Assembly: GCF_012927345.1 (NCBI RefSeq)
Contig: NZ_JABBGJ010000064.1
Coordinates: 1 to 41,905, forward strand
Direction of reading: 5' to 3'
DNA: 41,905 nt
DNA from: Paraburkholderia polaris
Lineage (GTDB): Bacteria > Pseudomonadota > Gammaproteobacteria > Burkholderiales > Burkholderiaceae
Shown here: positions 24,857 to 33,778 of the stretch, in pieces
Layout of the letters: each line of letters starts with the position of its first letter
Numbering within the stretch: position 1 is the first letter of the stretch
Notes under the pieces: model-generated
Told to the model about the DNA's origin: nothing
Database searches by the model: none
Seen by the model: only the letters and a program-made list of their open reading frames with translations
Translations under genes and position numbers: made by a program

Positions 24857-25996
24857 TCAGCTTGCCGCTGGTGTTGCATATCTGGGCAGGCTGATCGTGA
24901 AGACGCACCCGATGCCAGGTAAGTCCCGAACGCTCAGAACCCCGTTATTTGCCTCGACGCTACGTCGTGCGATCGAAAGTCCTAGGCCCAGACCTGTTCT
25001 GTCCTCGCCATTCTGGGTGAAGGGCAGGAACATCCGTTCCGCATTCCCGGGCGGAAGACCTCCGCAGTGATCCTTCACGTCGATCAGGATGCGATCCGAC
25101 ACGGCGTACGCGTCCAGCGTTACCTCGCTGTGAGGATGCGTGAACTTGAAAGCGTTCTGCATCAGGTTGCCTAACGCAGCATAAATCTGGTCACGGTCCC
25201 CGCTGACGGCCAGTCGTGGGTCCACGGCGGACACCGTCAATTCGCAGCCACAGACCTGGGCCGCAAGTTCAGCGGCACGTTTGACTTCCGCGATAAAGGC
25301 GGCAACCGGAAACATTCTGGTTTGCGCGGAAATGCCAGATGACGCCCGAACCTCTTCCAGCGAATGGGCGATCAGATCGCGCAGTCCGTCCAGGCTTCGT
25401 TCGAGCACCGCCCCGGTCGCGCCGGACAGACTTAGATTTCCGGTTTTGGCGGCGGCGAACGCAAGCGTGGCAGTCTGAAGAAAGTTGCGCAGCTCGTGCG
25501 CGAAGAATCCGAGCTGTTCATGCAGCTCAATCGCCTGCCTGTCTGCCGCGGCAAAATCGCGCTGGTAGCTGAACTCGGTGACCGCATCGGCAATGGCATT
25601 GTCCAGGCAGCGGTTAAGGGTTCGAAACTCGTCTACCAGAAACGGCGCATCGCGCTCGTACGCGAGGTCTGTAATGGCCTGGCACAGGTCCCCGTAGTCG
25701 TGGACGACCTGGTCAACCGAGAACCCGAGCTTCAACAACTCCCGCCCGTGCTGCGCCGCTGACTCGCCGATTTCGGATAAAGACGCCCCGCCCCCCGAGG
25801 GACCTGAAATCTTGCGGCTGTCCAGGGGCTCCGACGTCTGTTCCATTCGAAGCGTCCTGATGAGCTGATCCAGGAACAGCGGCACACCGTTCTGAAGCTG
25901 CTGCGCGGTTGCCCCGCGCGCGGGCCTCTGTGCCACCTTCGCCCGACACCGTTCTATCAGTGCATTGCGGTTGCTTGCCAGAAAAACGTGCATCAT
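24857..25996 (-). CDS. Sensor histidine kinase, soluble, RsbRD-like N-terminus
   Basis: This 379-residue kinase lacks transmembrane segments. An all-helical N-terminal region (about residues 10-145; FLDQLIRTLRME, LGFSVDQVVHDYGDLCQAITDLAYER) resembles RsbRD-type sensor domains. H-box: FFAHELRNFLQTA with phospho-acceptor His167. N-box: LGNLMQNAFKFTH. G1: VKDHCGGLPPG. G2: GLGLGLSIARRSV, ending GIGCVFTISLP. Two ATGs in tandem start it after a GGGGG-rich ribosome site. No response regulator is beside it, so it is an orphan kinase whose partner lies elsewhere. The signal is unknown. Confidence 0.9.
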   Translation of the reverse strand: MMHVFLASNRNALIERCRAKVAQRPARGATAQQLQNGVPLFLDQLIRTLRMEQTSEPLDSRKISGPSGGGASLSEIGESAAQHGRELLKLGFSVDQVVHDYGDLCQAITDLAYERDAPFLVDEFRTLNRCLDNAIADAVTEFSYQRDFAAADRQAIELHEQLGFFAHELRNFLQTATLAFAAAKTGNLSLSGATGAVLERSLDGLRDLIAHSLEEVRASSGISAQTRMFPVAAFIAEVKRAAELAAQVCGCELTVSAVDPRLAVSGDRDQIYAALGNLMQNAFKFTHPHSEVTLDAYAVSDRILIDVKDHCGGLPPGNAERMFLPFTQNGEDRTGLGLGLSIARRSVEANNGVLSVRDLPGIGCVFTISLPRYATPAAS

Positions 25997-26488
25997 GAGG
26001 CGCCCCCTGGATGTTGGTTTCGTCTTTCTATGAGTGGCGCCAGCGGCACAGCCGCGCTACCCACGGCGACGTGGAATTTGCTCACTGGCACGTGTCGGCC
26101 AACGATGTCGAAGCACCATGGCGTGGCGCTCACGTTCAGAAAAACGATGGGCCGGCTTCCTGGGACCGCGATACACGCCTGCCGCGACAAATGCCCTTGA
26201 CGCCCGACATGTGAGACCGCAGTCCCTTTCAAGTAATAACTACCGCTATAGACCATATTACGCGCTCTGCACGTTCGGGTATTTTTTTCGGCGAATGCGG
26301 GGCGAGTGGCCTGTCGTACCCGTGAGGAACCCCACTGAGCCCTCCATGCCGCGGCGGCATGGCTTAGGCGCACATTCACCGGACGCAGCCAGGCGAGCCC
26401 CCGCACCACTTGTGGCCGGTCACCGCTAGTCGCATAGTTCGCATACGGACCCGGCAAGCTGCTACCGATGCCAAAAACGAGGATCGCC
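25997..26488. other. Non-coding region upstream of the histidine kinase
   Basis: About 490 bases with no supported gene. A plus-strand stretch near 26011 contains SSFYEWRQ, reminiscent of SRAP-family proteins, but the flanking sequence does not fit. Confidence 0.4.
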
Positions 26489-26818
26489 TCACAGCAATTT
26501 CGCGATTGCATCACGCGCATCGACGGCGAAAATTCTGCCCCCTTGAATGTGACTGCGATCGATCTCAAAATTCGGGTCAGCGATGTCGCCGGGAGGAATC
26601 GTTTCTGCAATCGAATGGCCAACAGTGACAGCGTGCCGCAGATGGCCGATCTGGGTCGCCAGGTCCTGCTGGACAACGTCCCAAAGTGGGAAAGACGCGA
26701 GCATTGCCCGAAGCTCGGTCCATTCGCCAGTGACACCGAGATGCATGTAGTCACGCATACCGGAATCCGTTTTCATCGCTTCGGCCAGGTGTTCGAGCAG
26801 GGCGGCAATGCTGATCAA
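26489..26818 (-). CDS. Hypothetical protein, possibly degraded (109 aa)
   Basis: The frame reads as a plausible soluble protein: ISIAALLEHLAEAMKTDSGMRDYMHLGVTG, then EWTELRAMLASFPLWDVVQQDLATQIGHL and GGRIFAVDARDAIAKLL. The only long start is a TTG at 26818 without a clear ribosome site; an ATG at residue 15 is possible. No family recognised. It lies next to transposon debris and could itself be a fragment. Confidence 0.4.
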   Translation of the reverse strand: MISIAALLEHLAEAMKTDSGMRDYMHLGVTGEWTELRAMLASFPLWDVVQQDLATQIGHLRHAVTVGHSIAETIPPGDIADPNFEIDRSHIQGGRIFAVDARDAIAKLL

Positions 26819-27314
26819 GCCCTGTAGACTCGACTGATCGCGACCGAAACATGCGTAAACTTTCCGAATCCGCCATGAGATCGGGTACTCGAGTTCCTGT
26901 TGCCTTCCCTTTTCCGGGCTGATCCAGGTGTCGCCGGCTCCGATGGAGCGGGCGATTGTCTATACGTTGCGGTGAGATAGTCAGGATGGCTTCGGCAACC
27001 TGCTTCTCATGGAGTCTTTATCGGCCGCGATCTCATACGCCACTTCACTGGCCGCTCGATTTCCCAATTTCGGCTTTGTCGCTGCAGTGTTTCTACGACA
27101 CTACGGTGGTAGCCGCTGGTCCGCAGTGTCGGCTTTCAAGAACTAGCAGACGTCCCAATACCGCACCACAACGGCCATTCGAGCCGGTAGGTCGAATGTC
27201 GGCGATGGGCCGTGAACTGCCCTTAGATCATCGCGTCGAAGCCGTCCACGGCACACTCGTTATCGGCGTCACATCGCGCTCGAACTTCCCCGCCATGTAT
27301 CGCTGGAAGTCGCA
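26819..27314. other. Non-coding decayed DNA
   Basis: About 500 bases with no reading frame that looks like a real protein. It borders the resolvase remnant and probably represents eroded mobile DNA. Confidence 0.4.
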
Positions 27315-27389
27315 GATCTAGCCGAGCTGTTTTCGGTTTCCCGCCCAACCGTGTACCGAACTCTCGCTCATCAGCCAGAATGGACATAG
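27315..27389 (+). pseudogene. C-terminal remnant of a serine resolvase
   Basis: The frame reads DLAELFSVSRPTVYRTLAHQ then PEWT and a stop. This is the recognition helix-turn-helix and tail of a resolvase nearly identical to residues 169-193 of the one at 20789. Upstream sequence is unrelated, so the rest was lost. It is a scar of a second, related transposon about 6 kb from the intact copy. Confidence 0.8.
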
Positions 27390-27643
27390 CGCGGCCTCGA
27401 TAGGTCATTGCCCCCGACCTCTACGTCAGGCGAGTTCGCCGGACTTAACTGACTTCCCTGTTCCATTGCTCCCCACACCCCGTGACTTCGCGAGCCGGTA
27501 ACGCGGTGGTTGATGGACGATGGCTTTCACGGGACGGCAGGTTTCATGCCAATAAAAGCACGATCGTTCAATTGTTGTTAATTAACATTATGTCAAATTG
27601 AATGCGACGCGGCACGTCTCGCGGACAATTCATGCGGGAAATA
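27390..27643. other. AT-richer intergenic stretch
   Basis: A region of locally lower GC, with TTAATTAA-like sequence around 27575-27595. No gene or repeat recognised. Confidence 0.35.
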
Positions 27644-27667
27644 AAAAAGGGCCCGAAGGCCCTTTTT
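27644..27667 (-). terminator. Rho-independent terminator
   Basis: AAAAAGGGCC, loop TTCG on the minus strand, GGCCCTTTTT: a perfect 10-bp stem directly after the stop of the small gene at 27668, followed by TTAT on the minus strand. It would end the two-gene transcript from 28674. The A/T flanks make it usable from both strands. Confidence 0.9.
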
Positions 27668-27862
27668 CTACTTCGACTCGGCTTTGCGCCATTCCGGCAA
27701 CTCGGGAAGACGGCGCTTCCCGGGATTGCGGGCGGCTGCCCGCAGCTTCGCCTTGCCGTCCTTTGTCAATGCGGGAATGGACGCGAGCGACAGCCGCACG
27801 CCCTTGCGCGTGCCCGCAGCAGCGACATCCGGCTGCGCCTTCGATTTCAGGGCATGGCTCAT
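27668..27862 (-). CDS. Small basic protein (64 aa), second gene of a two-gene unit
   Basis: MSHALKSKAQPDVAAAGTRK starts a 64-residue, Lys/Arg-rich protein without Cys or membrane segment. AAGGAG lies seven bases before the ATG, an unusually good site. The ATG overlaps the stop of the 271-residue gene (27859-27862), and the transcript ends at once in a perfect terminator. Such a basic product may bind nucleic acid or its partner protein. No family recognised; the coupling to its neighbour is the main clue. Confidence 0.65.
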   Translation of the reverse strand: MSHALKSKAQPDVAAAGTRKGVRLSLASIPALTKDGKAKLRAAARNPGKRRLPELPEWRKAESK

Positions 27863-28674
27863 ATCAACTCCTTCTCGTCGAGATAGTCTAGCAGCTTTTG
27901 CCAGCTGGTACTTTCCTCGCGGAGGTCAAACTCCATCAGCCGCTGACTCCCGTTTGCGCTCCACCAAGCCGCGTCGCGGGCAATGACGTCCTGCACCGTA
28001 CGGCACGTTACGAGGTGCGGCACTCCAGCCGTCTCACCGTCAAAGAGTTCCGCGTCAAACCCGACCTTCGGCCAGTAACGGTAACCGATCATCTGTGCAT
28101 TGTAGCCGCGACCACCTCCAGCGATCAGCGAGATCGAAGCGAAGCCGAGGTTGTGTGCAGTCATTGCGCACAGCGCAAATGAAATGGTGCCCAGGAAATG
28201 CGGCGCGTCATCGGCGAGATAATGATGATCGACGTGCAGCCCTTGCAGGTAGTCCGTTTCGCCACCTGGCGCCAGATTGCCCTCATTGGGTTGAGGCTCC
28301 TCCAGATTCTCGACGAAAAGTCCCTGCTCAGCTTCGTCAATCCGGATCAGTCCAATGCGATTCTTGTGACCTTGATGAATGACCTGCCGGTTCACTGACG
28401 TAAAGTAGATGCCGGGCGGAGACATGTCGGGACCGAAGTCCAACTGGTTCTGCGCGTGAACCCGACCTCCGTCGAAAATCATCAGGAGGCGGGCAAACTC
28501 CTCGCTCTGGAGGACCCGGCCTTCGACGAATTCTATGGGTTCTCCGGTAGCAAAGTCGTCACCGTCCAGCCGGAAGGTTCCCGACAACCAGCGACGGGCG
28601 GTTTCCGTCTGCACCAGCGCACCGTAGGCTCGCTCCAGGTATTGGCGAAAGAATGGTGTAAGAGATATGGGCAT
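27859..28674 (-). CDS. Unknown protein with possible GNAT-like segment (271 aa)
   Basis: It starts MPISLTPFFRQYLERAYGAL at ATG 28674 (a TTG nine bases earlier is also in frame; neither has a strong ribosome site). It is acidic and soluble. The part around residues 180-215 reads AHNLGFASISLIAGGGRGYN and MIGYRYWPKVGFDAEL. This is similar in shape to the acetyl-CoA loop and the Tyr-Lys-x-Gly-Phe end of GNAT acetyltransferases, but the resemblance is weak. The C-terminus is charged (EFDLREESTSWQKLLDYLDE). It is translationally coupled to the small basic protein. A toxin-antitoxin or modification pair is possible; I do not recognise the family. Confidence 0.65.
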   Translation of the reverse strand: MPISLTPFFRQYLERAYGALVQTETARRWLSGTFRLDGDDFATGEPIEFVEGRVLQSEEFARLLMIFDGGRVHAQNQLDFGPDMSPPGIYFTSVNRQVIHQGHKNRIGLIRIDEAEQGLFVENLEEPQPNEGNLAPGGETDYLQGLHVDHHYLADDAPHFLGTISFALCAMTAHNLGFASISLIAGGGRGYNAQMIGYRYWPKVGFDAELFDGETAGVPHLVTCRTVQDVIARDAAWWSANGSQRLMEFDLREESTSWQKLLDYLDEKELI

Positions 28675-29329
28675 CTTGTACAAAAAGGAGCAGCTCCCGC
28701 CGGGCCGCGCACGTGCATTCCAGGTTCGTTCACGCAGCGGTCAGGCTTCCCGATTCTGGCCAACGCATTTTCGATTGAGCTCGCCGTGGTTTCGCTGAAG
28801 AAAATCCCGGCTGCCACACGTCGCGTGGCGGCAGCGACAGGCCCCTGACGCCGGCCGCTTCAGCGCCGCGCGTGCGTCGGAACCGTACCACGCCACCCCG
28901 CTCGATGGCGAGTATCGCGCAGCGATTCCCGTCTTGCCGTGCCAACAGGTCATGGCGCCGGAGACTGAAAAGCCGCAACAGCTCGCCGCGGAACTCAGAG
29001 ATGTCTAGGACATGCTGCGCGCAAGCGCCTCCTTCGCAGTCTCTGCTTGCCGCGTGGGGGGCAGGCCTGGTTTGTTTCGATTGCTCGACTCCCGGTCCTG
29101 CGCACCTTCGTTTTCGCTTCGCGCAGCCCATCCTGACTCGCGCTATCGGACGAAAGGCCCGACGGGAGTTCGTCGCCCTTGCCAACGAATTCGATCGGAT
29201 TATGTTCGTTACCGCCCCTTATCCCGCGCGACCCAGCGCTAAGGTCACTCTGCAACAGTGGGGCACGCCCGGCATGACGTGCTCTCTGGTGGTTGCAATC
29301 AGCCAAAAGCCGGTATAGATTCACCAGTC
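28675..29329. other. About 650 bases without a supported gene
   Basis: Several overlapping frames are open on both strands because of high GC, but none shows family sequence with a ribosome site. It is flanked by the unknown gene pair and a LexA-type box. Probably eroded accessory DNA. Confidence 0.4.
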
Positions 29330-29345
29330 CTGTGTTTTTATACAG
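29330..29345 (+). promoter_or_regulatory. LexA-type SOS box
   Basis: CTGT-GTTTTTAT-ACAG is a perfect CTGT-N8-ACAG dyad with an AT-rich core, the proteobacterial LexA consensus. It lies 18 bases before GGGAGG-CATCG-ATG. The gene once driven from here is reduced to a 13-codon frame. Confidence 0.7.
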
Positions 29346-29362
29346 TATTTCGGGAGGCATCG

Positions 29363-29404
29363 ATGGAGCATCTGGTCAGGGTCCATAACCGTCGGTTTGC
29401 ATAA
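29363..29404 (+). CDS. Short SOS-linked reading frame or gene remnant (13 aa)
   Basis: ATG with a good ribosome site (GGGAGG, spacing about six) behind the LexA-type box, encoding MEHLVRVHNRRFA and then TAA. It is either a leader peptide or the stump of an SOS gene (such as a mutagenesis or prophage gene) removed by deletion. Confidence 0.35.
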   Translation: MEHLVRVHNRRFA

Positions 29405-29883
29405 AACTGTTCCCGCTTCTTGCAGAAACCTGTTCATCCTAGCCTCTAGGCGTGAAACAAGCGCCCCGCGCTACCAAAAGCTCAACCTCCCCCTCACCGC
29501 ACGGGGTAACCTCAAGCAGGAGCGCTTTCATCGGAATTCAAAATCGGCAACGTGCGGGAGGCGTCAGGAAAGTTACAAGATTGCCTCAAACGCTCGTCGG
29601 AGGAACCATTTTTTTTGCAAAGCTTCCTGAACCAAACTTGTTCCCGGCGCCTCTGCGAGCCCCACTTCGACTGGCCGCACGCAGGAACAGATTTATGCAA
29701 ACCAACGGCGGCGAGCCAGAGCTAACAACTGTCCAGAAGCCGGTCTGCTTCTTACGCACATTTGCGTTGCGCGCAACAGGAATCGTTGATACCATGCGCC
29801 GCAATATGTCCCTCACCTCTGGGCCCGGTGAAAACCGGCAACTCATGTGGGGGATTTCCTTTTGTAGCTTCATACAAGCCGCC
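29405..29883. other. Non-coding region before the Abi relic
   Basis: About 480 bases, no supported gene, RNA or repeat seen. The start of the Abi pseudogene at 29884 has no convincing ribosome site, so its true promoter and start may be lost. Confidence 0.4.
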
Positions 29884-30561
29884 ATGGTAGCAGTGCCACA
29901 GCCGCCGTATTCCCCGCTGAAGCTACATCTTCCTTACGCCGAACAAATCAGCCTGCTCAAGCGCAGAAACTTGGGGATCAACGACGAAGGTGCCGCGCTT
30001 GCTATATTGCAGCGAATCGGCTATTACCGCTTGGTCGGCTACTGGTTCCCATAGCGCAAGCCCGATCCGAACAACGGCGCGGCATGCCTGGACGATTTCC
30101 AGGATGGCGCGACGTTCCGGCTGGCCGTTGACTTCTACGACTTCGACCGCGCCCTGCGCTTGCTCGTGTTGGATGCCATTGAGCGCATTGAAGTTGCCGT
30201 CCGGGTAGACGTGGCGCATCTCCTTGGCAGGCGTCACCGCCTCGCCCACGAATGCGCGGTTCTGCTGGACGCTCGCTTTCAACACGCGGAACGGTTGAAG
30301 CGATACAACGACGGCGTGCAAAAGAAGGCCAAAGAAGACTTCGTCGCGCATCATATCCAGCGGTACGCTGGCAGGATGCCAATTTGGGTAGCCACCGAGA
30401 CGTGGGATTTCGGGCTGCTTTCGAAGTTCTACGCGGGCATGAAGTACGGGGATCAAGGGCGCATCGCGCAATGCTATGGCGTCGACGGTCCGACGCTGGA
30501 ATCTCGGTTGCGCGCATTGAACTTCGTGCGCAACGTCTCAGCACACCACTCTCGGCTTTGA
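29884..30561 (+). pseudogene. Abi (AbiD/F-like, Abi_2 domain) abortive-infection protein, broken
   Basis: The frame from ATG 29884 gives PYAEQISLLKRRNLGINDEG and LAILQRIGYYRLVGYWFP, then a TAG at 30052-30054. In the same frame it continues RKPDPNNGAACLDDFQDGAT, FYDFDRALRLLVLDAIERIEVAVR, then MPIWVATETWDFGLLSKFYAGM and LRALNFVRNVSAHHSRL before ending at 30561. These are the conserved blocks of Abi_2 proteins, whose HHSRLWNR-type C-terminal motif is cut here after SRL. The family gives phage-exclusion phenotypes. One nonsense codon and loss of the C-terminal tail make it inactive unless the TAG is read through. The 3' cut abuts the truncated MFS gene. Confidence 0.8.
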
Positions 30562-31185
30562 AATCGGAACAGGCACACGCCATCCCCAGCTTTCGAGCGA
30601 GTCTACGGATAGAGTATGGGTCAGCACGAAGCCACACAGTGCCCCCGCAAGTGCTGAGGCGCCCTGACTTGCCATTTGCCAACTGACCAGATAGCCACGC
30701 GTACCTGGAGCGGCTGACTCCATCAGGAACGTAGTTGAGACCCCGACCTCACCACCCGCCGAGAAACCCTGAAGCAGGCGGGCACCCAGAATCAGAAGCG
30801 GCGCGGCAAGACCGATCTGCGCGTAGGTCGGCGTCAGGCCAATGATAGCTGTGCCAAGCGCCATCAATAGTATGGTTGGCATCATCGCAGCCTTGCGGCC
30901 CCGACGATCGGCGTAGGCACCGAGCACAATGCCGCCAATCGGCCGTATCACAAAGCCGACCCCAAAGGTTGCGAATGACAGGAGAAGCGAGCCATGCCGG
31001 CCGTCAACCGGGAAAAAAAGTTTGCCAATAAGTGCGGCAAAAAAACTGTATACCGTGAAATCGAATATTTCGAGGGCATTGCCTAGCGCTGTTGCCACGA
31101 TGACCCGCCGTTGCATGGCTGCATTGGCCGCGCCGACGGGTACCTCTACGTACGGTAGTGCATCGGTAGAACAGGGAGTCTTCAT
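30538..31185 (-). pseudogene. MFS transporter of the metabolite:H+ symporter (MHS) type, C-terminal half deleted
   Basis: This is the N-terminal 205 residues of an MHS-type permease (citrate, ketoglutarate, proline/betaine type). It has TALGNALEIFDFTVYSFFAALIG, FATFGVGFVIRPIGGIVLGAYADRRGRKAAM (motif A) and LLQGFSAGGEVGVSTTFLME. Family homology ends at ESWGWRVP (30571), where about six of twelve segments have been made. The frame then runs out through sequence antisense to the Abi relic. It is third in the minus-strand set after the M20 hydrolase and porin and was likely their uptake partner. A half permease is not expected to work. Confidence 0.85.
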
Positions 31186-31261
31186 ATGAAACCTGGAGAT
31201 CGCGCTGGAGCGGCGCCCATATAGAGGGCGCTGACTCAGCGTGGGATTGTTGTGTTCGAGT

Positions 31262-32449
31262 TCAGAACTTGTGATACATGCCGAGAGATACGGTCAACGG
31301 TGTCGTACCCTGCTCAGGGGCTGCGGAGCCCGGTTGTGTGGGTAGCGGCGTTCCGTTCAGGATGACGGATGAAATACCGTAGTTCCGGATCAAACCCGCA
31401 CGGGCATACAATCCGGTGCGCTTTGACAGGTTGTAGTCGTAACCAAGCATCACACCCAGCGCCGAATCTTTTGCCGGTAGCCCTGCGTCGTCACGAACAC
31501 CGGAGGTGTCGCGATAGACGAACGACGCTCGCAGCGCATGAGGCCCAAATGGCAGAATTCCCCCCAACATATACGAACGCGCAATACCGTTGCCCGCGAG
31601 ATGCGGCGCCACCTGATCGAACGCGGCCGACAACACAAATGTGCCGACATCGTAGATAGCCGAAACGCCATATATGTCGTTACGCACGGTTTGCGTTCCT
31701 GACGCCGTCGCAACAGGCGTGCTCCACACCTGGTTATAAGCCGCCGCAAGATACAGAGAGGCGTTCGTCCATGAGGCTACGACACCTTCATTCAAAGCAT
31801 ACGGGGCGACGCCCTGTGTACCGTTGAATGCATACAGGAATGTGGCTCCCAGGCCTGCGACGCGAGGGGTCGTCCAGCTTACTGCATTGCTCTCGCGGAC
31901 CAGCACCTGGCTCGACCCTGGCCCAAGGTCGGCGTTGTAGCCGATACCCTTTCTAGTCTGAACCGCGCCGCCAGCGAGCCAGGTCACGACGGAGTTGGTG
32001 ACGACCTCTCCATACGGGTCGGCCACGTCCGGCAGGTTTGCGCTCGGCTGACGTCCAACGCGCAGATCACCCCATGTCGTCGAACTAAGGCCGACCCACG
32101 CCTCACGATCAAACAACGTCTGGCTCATCTCCAGACTTCCGTTGTTAAGCTCGAAGCCGCTTTCCAGGTTGAATACGGCCTTCAGACCGCCGCCCAGATC
32201 TTCCCGACCAAAAAAACCGAACTGCGATGTATGCACGCCACCACTCTGCATCTGCCAGAGCGATTTTCCCCCAACGCTCTGGTAATTGAGGCCCACGTCG
32301 ACGACACCATAGAGCGAAATACCATTGCTCAGGAGAGCGGTGTTGTATTGCGGTAACGTGGACAAGTTGGATTGGATAAACGAGTCTGCGTAAGCCGCGT
32401 GAGAGAACCATACGATCCCCGCAACACAGACGGTCTTTATATATTTCAT
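31262..32449 (-). CDS. General porin, Burkholderiales type (second)
   Basis: This 395-residue porin starts at ATG 32449 with signal sequence MKYIKTVCVAGIVWFSHAAYA. A short linker (DSFIQSNLSTLPQYN) precedes the barrel start GISLYGVVDVGLNYQS. Barrel blocks: HTSQFGFFGREDLGGGLKAVF, NLESGFELNNGS, DREAWVGLSSTTWGDLRVGRQ. The barrel ends ...TPLTVSLGMYHKF with the terminal Phe. It follows the M20 amidohydrolase by 38 bases on the same strand, so the two are probably one transcript under the divergent LysR gene at 33821. The role would be outer-membrane entry of the amide substrate. Confidence 0.94.
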   Translation of the reverse strand: MKYIKTVCVAGIVWFSHAAYADSFIQSNLSTLPQYNTALLSNGISLYGVVDVGLNYQSVGGKSLWQMQSGGVHTSQFGFFGREDLGGGLKAVFNLESGFELNNGSLEMSQTLFDREAWVGLSSTTWGDLRVGRQPSANLPDVADPYGEVVTNSVVTWLAGGAVQTRKGIGYNADLGPGSSQVLVRESNAVSWTTPRVAGLGATFLYAFNGTQGVAPYALNEGVVASWTNASLYLAAAYNQVWSTPVATASGTQTVRNDIYGVSAIYDVGTFVLSAAFDQVAPHLAGNGIARSYMLGGILPFGPHALRASFVYRDTSGVRDDAGLPAKDSALGVMLGYDYNLSKRTGLYARAGLIRNYGISSVILNGTPLPTQPGSAAPEQGTTPLTVSLGMYHKF

Positions 32450-32487
32450 CTCAGGTCTTGATTCTAGTAGGGAGTCTGCAGCTGACG

Positions 32488-33669
32488 TCAGGCGGTCAGA
32501 TACTGTTCGACCAGGCGGGCCCAATAGCTGACGCCGACCGGCAACGCTTCATCGTTAAAGTCATAACCCGGGTTATGAATCATGCAGCTGCCATGGCCCT
32601 TCGCGCCATTGCCGAGTGCGACATAGCAGCCGGGTACTTTATCGAGCATCCATGAGAAGTCTTCGCTGCCCATTCTTCCAGGGGGTACCGGCAAGATGTT
32701 TTCAGCACCCACCACCGCTGTAATTACCTCCCGGGCCAACGCGGTTTCTTTCGGCGTATTCACCAGGACGCCCGAGATCGCCTTGTAGTTGATTTCCGCA
32801 TCGACACCCAGGCTGCGAGCCTGGAACTCGACGATCTCACGCAGGCGTGATTCGATCAGCGTCTGAACCGCTCTGTTGAGGGTTCGCACCGTGACGAGGA
32901 TTTTTGCCGTCGACGGCACGACGTTATGAGCGGTGCCAGCCTGGATTGCACCCACGGTTACGACCGCCGCGTCTGCCGTCGAGATGTTTCGCGAGACAAT
33001 GGTCTGAAGCGCCATGACAATGCTTGCGGCTGCTACGACCGGGTCCCGCGCAAAGTGCGGCATGGCGCCGTGACTGCCCTTGCCCGTCAGCGTGATCGTT
33101 ACCGAGTCTGACGAAGCCGCCACGGCCCCGCTTTGCACGACAAATTGCCCAACGGGCAATCCGGGCGCGTTATGGAGGGCGTATACCCCGTCGCAAGGAA
33201 ACCGCTCGAACAGGCCGTCCGCGATCATCCGCAGCGCCCCGCCCAGACCCTCTTCAGCTGGTTGAAAAATAAGGTTCAAGGTGCCCCTGAACCGACGTGT
33301 ACGCGCCAGGTAGTGGGCAGCCGCCAACAGAATCGCGGTATGACCATCATGACCGCATGCGTGCATCTTGCCGTGCACCTGACTGGCATAAGGTAGCCCG
33401 GTATTCTCGATGATCGGCAACGCGTCCATGTCAGCGCGGATGCCGATCCTGCGTGAGCCATCGCCGACCTTCAGTTGCCCGACCACGCCGGTACCGCCCA
33501 CGCCTTCGGTTACGTCATATCCCCACTCCTGCAGCTTCTGCGCAACTAGCTGACTCGTTTCGGTCTCTTCGAAACCGAGTTCAGGACGGGAATGAATACG
33601 CTGACGCAATTCGACAAATTCCGCCATGTGCTCGCGGATATCAGGATGAATATCTACAGTTCGGGACAA
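32488..33669 (-). CDS. M20 family metal-dependent amidohydrolase (hippurate hydrolase-like)
   Basis: This is a 393-residue M20D peptidase-family amidohydrolase (hippurate, N-acetyl-amino-acid or IAA-amino-acid hydrolase type). Metal and catalytic motifs: RRIGIRADMDALPI, GKMHACGHDGHTAILL, FQPAEEGLGGA; dimerisation domain SVTITLTGKGSHGAMPHFARDP; late metal site HNPGYDFNDE. The start is a TTG at 33669, which GAGGAG seven bases upstream makes convincing. Divergent from a LysR gene with a perfect palindrome between them. It should release an amino acid or acid from an N-acyl conjugate. Specificity cannot be read. Confidence 0.93.
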   Translation of the reverse strand: MSRTVDIHPDIREHMAEFVELRQRIHSRPELGFEETETSQLVAQKLQEWGYDVTEGVGGTGVVGQLKVGDGSRRIGIRADMDALPIIENTGLPYASQVHGKMHACGHDGHTAILLAAAHYLARTRRFRGTLNLIFQPAEEGLGGALRMIADGLFERFPCDGVYALHNAPGLPVGQFVVQSGAVAASSDSVTITLTGKGSHGAMPHFARDPVVAAASIVMALQTIVSRNISTADAAVVTVGAIQAGTAHNVVPSTAKILVTVRTLNRAVQTLIESRLREIVEFQARSLGVDAEINYKAISGVLVNTPKETALAREVITAVVGAENILPVPPGRMGSEDFSWMLDKVPGCYVALGNGAKGHGSCMIHNPGYDFNDEALPVGVSYWARLVEQYLTA

Positions 33670-33778
33670 CGCCAGCTCCTCAGACAGGTTTGCAATGTCG
33701 CGCTGAATCAGACACAGCGCGGATCGAAGGGCAGTCTAAGGCTGTGGATATGAACAAAAAAATGATAAAGTATGATGC

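Noticed and set aside
26011..26214. FYEWRQ motif suggesting an SRAP/YedK-type SOS-response peptidase
   Set aside because: The N-terminal Cys-Gly-Arg start and the conserved His and Glu regions are absent and the surrounding residues do not align; a six-residue match is not enough.
28730..29185. A 151-codon minus-strand frame near the LexA box
   Set aside because: No ribosome site or family motif, very Arg-rich, and several equally long frames overlap it on both strands.
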